Positions 53,840 to 61,790 of a DNA stretch of 64,000 bases are shown one piece after another. Source of the stretch: Dehalococcoidia bacterium. GTDB taxonomy: Bacteria > Chloroflexota > Dehalococcoidia > UBA3495. Both the position numbers and the translations under genes were made by a program. The first letter of the stretch is position 1, and every line of letters begins with the position of its first letter. The stretch is taken from contig JASMCQ010000088.1 of the NCBI GenBank assembly GCA_030753265.1, forward strand, positions 62,001 through 126,000, read 5' to 3'. The notes beneath the pieces were generated by a model, which worked only from the letters and a program-made list of their open reading frames with translations, did not search any database and was not told the DNA's origin.

Positions 53840-55501
53840 TTAGGCGGCGCTGTTGATCTCCCTGGTGATGGTGGGCGCCCCGATGTTCCGCACCAGGTCG
53901 CTCTTCCCGGTGGGACCGCCCACTACCAGGATGTGGAGCATTTCCGGGACCGGCACCGTGGACATCAGGGTGTCCGGGTCCAGTTGCAGGATCCATTTGG
54001 CGCTTTCCGGCAGCGTATCCAGGGCGGTCAGGAAGCTGGCTACCAGGTGCTTGAGCGGAACCTTGGAGTTCTGGCACATGAAATCCCGGATGGTAGCTTT
54101 GGTGTAGCCGTCCTGGTCCAGAGTGCGGGCATGGTCTGGGGCCATCAGCATCGTGTAGTGGGATGCGTCCCATTCCTCCCGGGTGGGGAAGATGGAGTTG
54201 TAATGGCCGGCCGCGGAGGCCCGTGCCGCCCAGGACAGGAGGAGCTGTCCGGAGTCCCGTTGGTAGTTGGCGTTGTGGATGATGTCGATCGTCCCGAAGA
54301 CGGTGACGGTGCTCTGGTCCTTCTGGAAGCCCCGCTCCACGTGGAACGGGTCCCAGGGGTTCTGGTCTTCGTTCTCCGCGACGCACATGCTGTACTTGAT
54401 TGGGCTGCCGATGGTGTCCATGTCTCCGCTGCCTGGGTAGGCGTGGCCCACGTTCATCAAGATGAGCCGCAGGGCCCTGCCCAGCGCGGTGTTGACCCGT
54501 CCCAGCTTGCCCGGACCCAGGGTGCAGCGGCCGAAGTTGATGCCCTGCTCTTTGACGATGGGCCCGTTGACCAGCATCATCATGGCGTGGGGGCCCGTGG
54601 ACATGGCGATGGTTCGGGCCGGGAAGATGTTCTGGGGCGTTTGGGTGATGGCCTCCACCGTGGCGATCATGATGGACAGGTGCTCCGGTTTGCAGCCGGC
54701 CATCGCCGCGTTAATGGCTACCTTTTCCACGGTGGCCGCGCCAATGCCGGGCGCCAGATAACCCAGGACCTCCAGCGGGTCCCGCTTGACGGTCTTCAGG
54801 AAGGAATCCACCAGCTCGGACGTGGGGGCAATGAGAGGAAAGCCGTCGCCGAGGCCCCGCTCGATGAAGTCCTCGTTGAAATTCTCCCACCCCTTGAGCA
54901 GATCGCCGGCTTCGAATTGCTCCCGCGAAGCCTGGACCACCTGGACCTTCTTCGCGGAGGCTGGGTCACAGGGTTGGCTGACCATCGTGGCGGCCAGCTC
55001 GTCGAAGGCCCCATCCAAGTCGATGGCCGCCTCGTCGCGGCTACGGCTGGTCATGGTATACGGAATAACGACGTAGGGAAGCTGAGGAAACCCGAAGATG
55101 CGGGCTGAGGTCTCAAAGTCGGATTCGAACCCACGGGCGACGATGGATACCGTGGGGAGCCCGGCCTTTTCCAGCGCTACCATGTCGTACACCAGGTACG
55201 ACGTGCAAGAGCCTCAATCCGCGGTTGCGCCCACCACCACGTCCCGGGTCTCCTTGAGTTCGCGAATCAGGTCGTCGGCAATGGGTCTCCGGGAGTGAAC
55301 AAGTTCCGCCTCCGTGACGCTGAAGCGCTCCTTTAGACGCTGTCCCACGTGTTCCAGGGCGAAGTTGCCACCTGGCTTCCGGTTCCAGTACAGGCCCACG
55401 CGGGCGCCCTGGAGGCTGCTTGGCCGCTTTGGTGCCGGCGGTGGCTCACCCAACTCTGCAGCCAGTTGGGCCACCGGGTTCAAGACTTCTAGCTTTGCCA
55501 T
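53840..55501 (-). CDS. UGSC-family selenoprotein (Sec encoded by TGA at 55214-55216)
   Basis: Read through one in-frame TGA, this is a 553-aa protein starting at ATG 55501 (MAKLEVLNPVAQLAAEL) after GAGGAGG. Residues 88-102 become VVVGATADUGSCTSY, giving exactly the U-G-S-C motif that names the family (Sec96, Cys99); Cys replaces U in non-seleno members. The long C-terminal part (INAAMAGCKPEHLSIMIATV; NGPIVKEQGINFGRCTLGPG; NVGHAYPGSGDMDTIGSPIK) is conserved in the same family as I know it. A redox role through a selenenylsulfide between Sec96 and Cys99 is likely; the substrate is unknown. A 7-bp hairpin 11 nt after the TGA is a bSECIS candidate. A strong terminator follows at 53760-53796. Confidence 0.9.
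55184..55202 (-). promoter_or_regulatory. Candidate bSECIS hairpin after the UGSC TGA
   Basis: On the mRNA, GUCGUAC and GUACGAC form a perfect 7-bp stem with loop CUGGU. The stem begins 11 nt and the loop 18 nt after the UGA, inside the usual bacterial SECIS window. The stem can extend by two pairs beyond one mismatch. The loop's first two bases are C and U rather than containing the expected G; GG is at loop positions 3-4. Confidence 0.5.
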
Positions 55502-56034
55502 CTCTGGTATCCTCCTCTCAGTCGGGAAAACCTGCATCATGGGGGCCGGTGCCTGCCGCATCGCTCCCTGCCCTTGCCAAACGCCCCAGGCGTCTCCTTC
55601 AGGCGTTGCAAGGTGGGCGTCTCGACGCCCAAATCCGCGGAGAGAACAGAGGCCCGTCGCCACCACAGGCTCACGGAATCGCCGTGTTTAGCCTACACCC
55701 ACCGTTGTTGATGTCAAGCCGCCGAGCCCCAGGCTCCAGGCTCCCGGCGGCGGGCCGAGCCCTCTGACCGGTGGGGCGAATTACTATCGACTTCCCATAG
55801 AAACGGGCGTATTATCGGGGGTGCCGGCGTACGGGCCTCCCGGACCGTTCATCGCCGTACCAGAATTCACGGGCATGACGCCGGCGCAAGGTGAGCCTGT
55901 TGGCCAGCTTGTTTATTAGATGAAACGGCGGACCCTTATCGCCGCCGCGGTGGTTTTTTCAACCCGGCTCCCCTAGACACCGGACCTAAGGCGCGGCAGT
56001 TGCCCGGGCCGCCAGTATTAGAGGAGGTAAGATC
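55502..56034. other. Divergent intergenic region
   Basis: About 530 bases between the UGSC gene (minus) and enolase-superfamily gene 3 (plus). The open frame that continues upstream of 55501 has no family similarity. No clear promoter motif. Confidence 0.4.
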
Positions 56035-57150
56035 GTGAAAATCAAGGACGTTCAGCTTCAGGTGGTCAAGTGGGATCTGCCCGACTGGAACACTCAATCG
56101 GACATCAACATCAAGACGGGCACCAAGGAGTTGGGTGTCCTCCGGATCATCACCGATGAAGGGGTGGAGGGCAACGCTTTTCTGGCCAACTCAAGCCGGG
56201 GCACCAGGATCTATTTCGAGGGCCTGATGAATGAGGCCAAGCCGGAACTGCTGGGGAGAGACGCGGAGGACCGGGAGTGGATCTGGAACCGGCTATGGCG
56301 CATGTCCGAGCACATGGTAATCAGAAGCCCAGCCATCGCCGCCGTGGACGTGGCCCTGTGGGACCTGGCGGGCAAGATCGCCGGGATGCCCATCTATCAC
56401 ATGATGGGAGCGCAACGGCACAAAGCCCCCATCTATGCTTCCTCCGCCGTATTCGACAACGCGCAAGCCTACGCCGACGAGGTCCTTTCGTTCAAGGAGC
56501 GGGGCGTCAACGCCTACAAGCTCCACGTAGGCGGTAAGACCCCCAAAGCCACCATCGCGGCCTGCCAGGCGACGCGGCAGGCAGTCGGGGAGGACTATGA
56601 CCTGATGGTGGACTGCAGCCGGCTCTTCACCTACCAGGAGGCGTTGCACATAGGGCGGGCGCTGGACGAGCTGAATTACCACTGGTTCGAAGACCCGATG
56701 CGGGCCTACCACATGCAGCACATGGCCGAGTTGACCCGACGGTTGGATACTCCGATCGCGATCAGCGACGCCAACGAGTTCCGTTTCCAGGAAGCCGCCA
56801 GCTACCTGGCCTACGGAGTGGGCGACATTCTGCGAAGCGACTGCTGGAAGGACGGCATCACCGGAGTCAAGAAGCTGGCGGTGATGTGCGAGGGTTTTGG
56901 CAAGAACTGCGAGGTGCACACCTCCACCACCGCCACCGGCAACGTAGCGGCCCTGCACATCGTCCTGTCCATCAAGAATTGCGACTACTACGAGTACCTG
57001 CTCCAGGGGGCGCCGGTGTACAGGTTCGGCATCAACGAGGAGCTGGAGGTGGACAGCGAGGGCTTCGCCCACGCCCTGCCGGGACCGGGCCTGGGCGTGA
57101 CCCTGGACTGGGACCTTCTGAACAAGCTGAAGCTGGAAGTACTGACCTGA
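56035..57150 (+). CDS. Enolase-superfamily (mandelate racemase-like) enzyme 3
   Basis: A 371-aa protein paralogous to the enzyme at 15609 (MKIKDVQLQVVKWDLPDWNT against MKVTDLTLTMFKWDIPHWRS). Lys162 is in AYKLHVGGK, with His164 in the second basic position. Metal ligands are Asp193 (MVDCSRLF), Glu219 (HWFEDPM) and Asp245 (AISDANEF), the last being Asp where Glu is usual. His295 in CEVHTSTTATGN is the strand-7 base. Dehydration or epimerisation of an acid sugar is likely; the changes at ligand 3 and after the His imply a different substrate from enzyme 1. The GTG at 56035 follows GAGGAGG. A hairpin terminator follows at 57189-57240. Confidence 0.9.
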   Translation: MKIKDVQLQVVKWDLPDWNTQSDINIKTGTKELGVLRIITDEGVEGNAFLANSSRGTRIYFEGLMNEAKPELLGRDAEDREWIWNRLWRMSEHMVIRSPAIAAVDVALWDLAGKIAGMPIYHMMGAQRHKAPIYASSAVFDNAQAYADEVLSFKERGVNAYKLHVGGKTPKATIAACQATRQAVGEDYDLMVDCSRLFTYQEALHIGRALDELNYHWFEDPMRAYHMQHMAELTRRLDTPIAISDANEFRFQEAASYLAYGVGDILRSDCWKDGITGVKKLAVMCEGFGKNCEVHTSTTATGNVAALHIVLSIKNCDYYEYLLQGAPVYRFGINEELEVDSEGFAHALPGPGLGVTLDWDLLNKLKLEVLT

Positions 57151-57188
57151 GGTATTTGCCAGCTCGGCAATCCAACGGCCTCCGTAGA

Positions 57189-57240
57189 AAGCCGGCGCTG
57201 CCTGCTCCTCAACAGGAGTTGGCACGCCGGCTTGATCTTT
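57189..57240 (+). terminator. Long hairpin terminator after enolase-superfamily gene 3
   Basis: AAGCCGGCG (57189-57197) pairs with CGCCGGCTT (57225-57233). The inside is further paired through TGCC/GGCA and CTCCT/AGGAG to a CAAC loop. GATCTTT follows. It lies 39 bp after the stop at 57150. Confidence 0.65.
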
Positions 57241-57521
57241 GGGCAGATATTGTAGCGGAATGCGCCCGTGGGATAGCACACCTCCGGCCTCGAAGGGCTC
57301 CCGCTACTGCCGGAGGTGCGGCCACCGGCAAATTGGATGAATCTCATCGTGCCTTTTTGCATCTGAGTTCTGCAACCTGAGCATAACTTCGATAGAGCAA
57401 GGAGGCAAAATGAGTATGCGGGCGGCCGCCGCCGGCGTATGCGTCGGGAGATCAAACGTCGCGTAGCCCCTGCAATGACCGGCGTGAACTGCGGCGCTTC
57501 ATTAATTAAAAGGTGATCTAG

Positions 57522-57550
57522 TTGCTTTATTGGGGAAAACTAACTATTAT
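57522..57550 (+). promoter_or_regulatory. Candidate sigma-70-type promoter for the peroxiredoxin gene
   Basis: TTGCTT (57522-57527) and TATTAT (57545-57550) are separated by exactly 17 nt, within an AT-rich stretch about 130 bp before the peroxiredoxin start. The -10 is 5/6 and the -35 is 3/6 to consensus. Confidence 0.45.
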
Positions 57551-57677
57551 TTAATTGGAGTTAAGTCGCAAGACCAAAAGGTTGACCGCTTGGAAGGGAA
57601 AAATTGCGACTGCCGAAACTTGAGGGGACGTTCGGCCCGTAGCCGGAAAATACTGACCGTTAAGGAGAGGCCAACAG

Positions 57678-58340
57678 ATGTCATTAAGGATAAACGACCC
57701 GGCTCCCGACTTCGATGCAAGAACCAGCACTGGCAGTATCCGGTTCCACGATTGGATGGGAGATGGGTGGGCCATGTTGTTCTCCCATCCAAAGGATTTC
57801 ACTCCGGTCTGCGCGACCGAGCTTAGCACCGTCGCGAGGCTTGACGGTGAGTTCCAGAGCCGTGGGTGCAAGGTCATCGGCTTAAGCGTGGATACGGTGG
57901 ATGATCATCATAAGTGGTCCGCCGATATCGAGGAACTCGCCGGGACCAAGCTCGCGTTCCCGATCATCGCTGACGAGAACCTTAACGTCGCCAAACTCTA
58001 CGACATGTTACCGGCAGACGGTGGGGAATCCTGCGAAGGAAGGACCGCGGCGGACAATCAGACGGTCCGGTCGGTGTTTCTGGTAGGCCCGGACAAGAAG
58101 ATCAAGATGAGCTTGACCTATCCCATGAGTTCGGGACGCAACTTCAATGAGTTGCTTCGCATTCTCGACTCGTGCCAATTGACGGCCAACCACAAGGTCG
58201 GGACGCCGGCGAACTGGGAGAAAGGTCAAGACGTGATAATCCTGCCGTCGGTAGATAACGATGCGGCGAAGGAGCTTTTCCCCGCCGGTTGGGACACCGT
58301 CAAGCCTTACCTGCGAAAGGTCAAGGACTCGAGCAACTAG
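57678..58340 (+). CDS. Peroxiredoxin, 1-Cys Prx6 type
   Basis: A 220-aa peroxiredoxin. The peroxidatic Cys45 is in FSHPKDFTPVCATEL, with conserved Thr42 (FTPVC). The C-terminal domain shows the Prx6 pattern NQTVRSVFLVGPDKKIKMSL, YPMSSGRNFNELLRILDSCQ, and NWEKGQDVIILPSV. It reduces hydrogen peroxide or organic peroxides in the cytoplasm, using an outside thiol because no resolving Cys is conserved. The active-site residue is encoded as Cys (TGC), not Sec. It is a single-gene unit with its own promoter-like sequence and a strong terminator. Confidence 0.95.
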   Translation: MSLRINDPAPDFDARTSTGSIRFHDWMGDGWAMLFSHPKDFTPVCATELSTVARLDGEFQSRGCKVIGLSVDTVDDHHKWSADIEELAGTKLAFPIIADENLNVAKLYDMLPADGGESCEGRTAADNQTVRSVFLVGPDKKIKMSLTYPMSSGRNFNELLRILDSCQLTANHKVGTPANWEKGQDVIILPSVDNDAAKELFPAGWDTVKPYLRKVKDSSN

Positions 58341-58360
58341 CCTGTTGGACCAGATGAGAA

Positions 58361-58392
58361 GGCCCCGGCGTTTCTGCCGGGGCCTTTTTTTT
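58361..58392 (+). terminator. Strong intrinsic terminator after the peroxiredoxin gene
   Basis: GGCCCCGGC (58361-58369) and GCCGGGGCC (58376-58384) form a perfect 9-bp stem with a 6-nt loop, followed by eight T residues (58385-58392), 20 bp after the stop. Confidence 0.95.
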
Positions 58393-58604
58393 GATTCCTA
58401 AGCATCGGGCCACGCCGGTCACCCGAGAATGAGCCCTCGCCGTAACAAAGGGGCCGTCGTCGCCGGAAGCCGGCTCTGGCTCTCCACCCCTGAAACGGCC
58501 ATCCCTCATACAATTTTGGCCGGGGCCGTGCTAAGATGTGAAGCGGTGAAACCGGTGGATGCAGCGCTGTAGGGCCGGCTGCCTGAATCATGATTGGAGT
58601 TGAT

Positions 58605-59993
58605 ATGCACTCTGAAACGGTGTTGATTCGAGGCCCTCGGGTCATCGATCCCAGCCGCGGAGTGGACGAGGTGGCGGACATCCTGATCCGGGACGGCAAG
58701 ATCCTCGCCACCGGCCGGATTCCCGCCGGGGAGGCGCCGGAGGGTAGCCGGATTATCGAAGCCCGTGGATTGGTGGCGGCGCCGGGGTTCATCGACATTC
58801 ACTGCCATCTCCGGGAGCCCGGCTTCGAGTACAAAGAGACCATCGCCACCGGCACTCGCGCCGCCGCCCGCGGGGGTTTTACCGCCGTCTGCTGCATGCC
58901 CAACACCGAGCCGCCCATCGACAATGCCGCCGTGGTGGAGTTCATTCAACGCCGCGCCAGGGAGGATTCCCCGGTGCGCGTGTATCCCATCGGCTGCGTC
59001 AGCAAGGGCCGCAAAGGAAAAGAGCTTTCTGAGATGGAGGAGTTGGCCTCCGGAGGGGTGGTTGCCTTCAGCGACGATGGCGACCCGGTCTACGACTCGA
59101 ACCTGATGCGGATGGCCCTCATCTACAGCGTTGACCTGGGCCGGCCCATCAGCAATCACTGCCTGGAGCGCTCGCTGGCGCCCCGTGGGGTGATGGCCGA
59201 AGGCTGGACCGCCACCCGGCTGGGGCTGGCGGGTATCCCGGCCGCCGCCGAGGAGGCGATGATGGCCCGGGATATCTCGCTGGCGGAGCTGACCGGAGGA
59301 CACCTGCACCTAGCACACGTCAGCACCGCCGGAACCGTCCCCATGCTGCGCCAGGCCAAGGAACGGGGAATAAACGTGACCGCCGAGGTTTGCCCCCACC
59401 ATCTGACCATTACCGACCAGTGGGTCCTGGGCAACCGGGGTGCGGAAACGGGGGAATCCGGACCGCTTTCCTACGATACCTCCACCAAGGTCTTTCCTCC
59501 CTTGCGAAGCCAGCAGGACGTGGAGGCGCTGGTGGAGGGCCTGGCCGAAGGGGTGATCGATTGCATCGCCACCGACCATGCTCCCCACGAGCTTGTGAGC
59601 AAGCAAGTGACGTACCAGGACGCGGCCTTCGGCATCAGCGTGCTGGAGACGGCCCTGGGGTCGGGATTGCAACTGGTGCACCAGGGCCGGTTGCCGCTGC
59701 ACCTCCTGGTGGAGCGGATGACCGCCGGGCCGGCCCGGGTGCTGGGCCCTGAATTCGCCGATCTGGCCACGTTACGGCCGGGGACTCCCGCGGACATCGT
59801 GTTGTTCGACCCGGACCGGGAATGGGCCGTCGACCCGTCGGATTTCGAGTCCAAGGGCAAGAACACTCCCCTGGAGGGAACGACGCTGCGGGGCCGGGTG
59901 GCCCTCACCATGGTCGAGGGCCGGGTGGTGTTCGAGTTGTCCGAGGGCGAAACCGGCGCTCAGATCGTGCATCCGGTGGCCGAGGGACCATAG
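58605..59993 (+). CDS. pyrC: Dihydroorotase
   Basis: A 462-aa class I dihydroorotase for pyrimidine synthesis (carbamoyl-aspartate to dihydroorotate). Zinc ligands are visible in GFIDIHCHLREPGFEYKE (HxH and the class signature), ISNHCLE, and LHLAHVST. ATDHAPHELVSKQ contains the catalytic Asp. GKNTPLEGTTLRGRVALTMV is the usual C-terminal block. The ATG at 58605 follows GGAG at 5 nt; an ATG at 58590 is in frame but has no site. It is the first gene of a pyrC-carA-unknown-carB run; carA starts 3 nt after its stop. Confidence 0.95.
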   Translation: MHSETVLIRGPRVIDPSRGVDEVADILIRDGKILATGRIPAGEAPEGSRIIEARGLVAAPGFIDIHCHLREPGFEYKETIATGTRAAARGGFTAVCCMPNTEPPIDNAAVVEFIQRRAREDSPVRVYPIGCVSKGRKGKELSEMEELASGGVVAFSDDGDPVYDSNLMRMALIYSVDLGRPISNHCLERSLAPRGVMAEGWTATRLGLAGIPAAAEEAMMARDISLAELTGGHLHLAHVSTAGTVPMLRQAKERGINVTAEVCPHHLTITDQWVLGNRGAETGESGPLSYDTSTKVFPPLRSQQDVEALVEGLAEGVIDCIATDHAPHELVSKQVTYQDAAFGISVLETALGSGLQLVHQGRLPLHLLVERMTAGPARVLGPEFADLATLRPGTPADIVLFDPDREWAVDPSDFESKGKNTPLEGTTLRGRVALTMVEGRVVFELSEGETGAQIVHPVAEGP

Positions 59994-59996
59994 TTG

Positions 59997-61118
59997 ATGG
60001 CCGGTAATGCGCCCGAGGCCAGGCAAGCGTACCTGGTATTGGAAGACGGCTCAGTCCACCCCGGAGATGCCTTTGGCGCCGATGCGACGGGCCACGGGGA
60101 GGTGGTGTTCAACACCAGCATGACCGGTTACCAGGAGATGCTGACCGACCCTTCCTATGCCGGTCAGTTGGTGACCCTCACTTATCCCCTGGTGGGGAAC
60201 TACGGCATCAGCGATGAGCACTTCGAGTCCCGCCGCATCCAGGTTCGGGGCCTGATCGTCCGGGAGCACTGCGACCTTCCCAGCCACGGACTCAGCCGGC
60301 GGACGCTTCATGAGTATCTTCTGTCTCAAGGCATTCCCGGCCTCAGTGGGGTGGATACCAGGGCAATTACCCGCCGCCTCCGCAGCCGGGGAGTGATGAT
60401 GGGGATCATCACCCAGGACTCTCCGGAGTCCGCCCTCGCCCGGCTGGCGGAGATCACCCCCTACGGAGATGTGGACTTCGTCCGCACCGTCACCACCGAG
60501 CAGAACTATCATTGGGTAGATTCTCCGATGGCGCCGGGAGTGGAAGAGAAGCACCGGGTGGTGGTCCTTGACTCTGGATTGAAGTACAACATCCTGCGGC
60601 TGCTGCGGAAGCGCGGCTGTGAGGTGGTTGCCGTTCCGGCCACCACGTCCGCTGAGGAGGTGCTGGCCCTCAGCCCCTCGGGAATTCTTTTGTCACCGGG
60701 ACCGGGAGACCCCCAACTGCTCGGCTATCTGGTGGACAACGTGCGCAAGCTGCTGGGGCGGGTACCCATTATGGGTATCTGCCTCGGACACCAGATAGCC
60801 GCCCGTGCACTGGGAGCCGACACGTTCAAGCTTAAGTTCGGCCATCGGGGCGCCAACCACCCGGTCAAAGACCTCGGCACCGGGCGGGTTTACATAACAG
60901 CCCAGAACCACGGTTTTGCCGTCCGGGCCGATTCCCTGCCACAGGGGCTAGAGGCCTCTCACATCAGTCTGAATGACGGCACCGTTGAAGGGCTCCGGCA
61001 CCGGGAGCTGCCGTTGCTCACCATCCAGTACCACTCGGAGGCCTCGCCGGGCCCGTTGGACAACGAGTACCTCTTCGACCGGTTCCTCCAACTCATGGAT
61101 GACTCCACCGGTCTCTAG
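59997..61118 (+). CDS. carA: Carbamoyl-phosphate synthase small subunit
   Basis: A 373-aa protein. The N-terminal small-subunit domain (AYLVLEDGSVHPGDAFGADA; VFNTSMTGYQEMLTDPSYAG; VGNYGISDEHFES) is followed by a class I glutaminase with nucleophile Cys in IMGICLGHQIAARALGA, plus the catalytic His and Glu near its end (TIQYHSEASPGP). It supplies ammonia to CarB. The ATG at 59997 is 3 nt after the pyrC stop; a TTG at 59994 is also possible. It is co-transcribed with pyrC and carB for arginine/pyrimidine precursors. Confidence 0.97.
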   Translation: MAGNAPEARQAYLVLEDGSVHPGDAFGADATGHGEVVFNTSMTGYQEMLTDPSYAGQLVTLTYPLVGNYGISDEHFESRRIQVRGLIVREHCDLPSHGLSRRTLHEYLLSQGIPGLSGVDTRAITRRLRSRGVMMGIITQDSPESALARLAEITPYGDVDFVRTVTTEQNYHWVDSPMAPGVEEKHRVVVLDSGLKYNILRLLRKRGCEVVAVPATTSAEEVLALSPSGILLSPGPGDPQLLGYLVDNVRKLLGRVPIMGICLGHQIAARALGADTFKLKFGHRGANHPVKDLGTGRVYITAQNHGFAVRADSLPQGLEASHISLNDGTVEGLRHRELPLLTIQYHSEASPGPLDNEYLFDRFLQLMDDSTGL

Positions 61119-61318
61119 TGATATAGCCAGGCGAGAGAAATGGACGTAATGCCCCTGGCAAACTGTGCCCGGAGCCCAAGGAGCCATGTTATGCTAGTCG
61201 CTGTGCAATTTTTCATCAGTAGATAGATCAGGTCCTCGACCTTAGGGGGGATGCCTATGACTAAATGACCAACCGTGAATCGATCTTTCAGCGTCCACGC
61301 TAGCGGAGGTTTTTTTAT

Positions 61319-61735
61319 ATGTCTTGTTTTGCCATGGTGTTGCTGGAGGATGGGGTGGAGATGGAGATTCCTACGGATTTGTCAGGTATTATTTCTTTTT
61401 TGCATCGTGAAGTACCCAAGTTTTCATTCGAAGGGCACGGCTTTTCCCTGGCGCCCGGTAAAGCAAAGCTGGGCAGCCGCTGGGACATGGTGGTTGAGTC
61501 AACCGACTATGAACAAAAAGGTCTTCCCCTCACACCGGTGGGGCGGATAATATTGGAAAAGCTGGATGACGGTTTCGTCCAGTTCAGGGTCCCGCCCAGG
61601 GTCGAGCAGAAGAGCCCGGATATTCTTCGTTCCGACCCGGACGGACGGCTCCTTGGGTCTTTCATTTTTCAGACCCTCAACGCTTTGGGACGTCACAAGT
61701 TGATCGATCTCCCCGGCGTTCTTCCCACGGCCTGA
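61319..61735 (+). CDS. Small hypothetical protein between carA and carB
   Basis: A 138-aa protein with GGAGG 9 nt before the ATG at 61319. It begins MSCFAMVLLEDGVEMEIPTD and includes IISFLHREVPKFSFEGHGFS, VGRIILEKLDDGFVQFRVPP and LLGSFIFQTLNALGRHKLID. No signal peptide or membrane segment. I recognise no family. The genes around it are carA and carB, which are usually adjacent, so it is an insertion into the pyrimidine operon with a 200-nt leader of its own. A regulatory or accessory role is possible but unproven. Confidence 0.6.
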   Translation: MSCFAMVLLEDGVEMEIPTDLSGIISFLHREVPKFSFEGHGFSLAPGKAKLGSRWDMVVESTDYEQKGLPLTPVGRIILEKLDDGFVQFRVPPRVEQKSPDILRSDPDGRLLGSFIFQTLNALGRHKLIDLPGVLPTA

Positions 61736-61775
61736 CGGCTCGGCCTAAACGAAGAGGTGCCTTGAGGGTGGGGCC

Positions 61776-61790
61776 AAGGAGGTAAGCATC
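61776..61790 (+). promoter_or_regulatory. Shine-Dalgarno of carB followed by ATC
   Basis: AAGGAGGT at 61776-61783 is a near-perfect ribosome site. At optimal spacing it is followed by AGC-ATC, with the ATC at 61788-61790. No ATG, GTG or TTG lies in the carB frame between the upstream stop at 61746-61748 and the GTG at 61809. Confidence 0.6.

Larger units (their letters stand above)
57151..57677. other. Intergenic region with terminator, second hairpin and promoter
   Basis: About 530 bases between two plus-strand genes. It holds the hairpin at 57189-57233, a second 9-bp stem (57279-57287 with 57310-57318, 22-nt loop, no T-run) and the promoter-like sequence at 57522-57550. No gene. Confidence 0.5.

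Noticed and set aside
55118..55140. tRNA-like TpsiC arm (GGTTCGAATCC on the minus strand)
   Set aside because: It lies inside the UGSC coding frame (VARGFESDFE) and no acceptor or anticodon arms can be paired around it.
57678..58340. Peroxiredoxin as a third selenoprotein
   Set aside because: The peroxidatic codon is TGC (Cys45) and the frame has no internal TGA.
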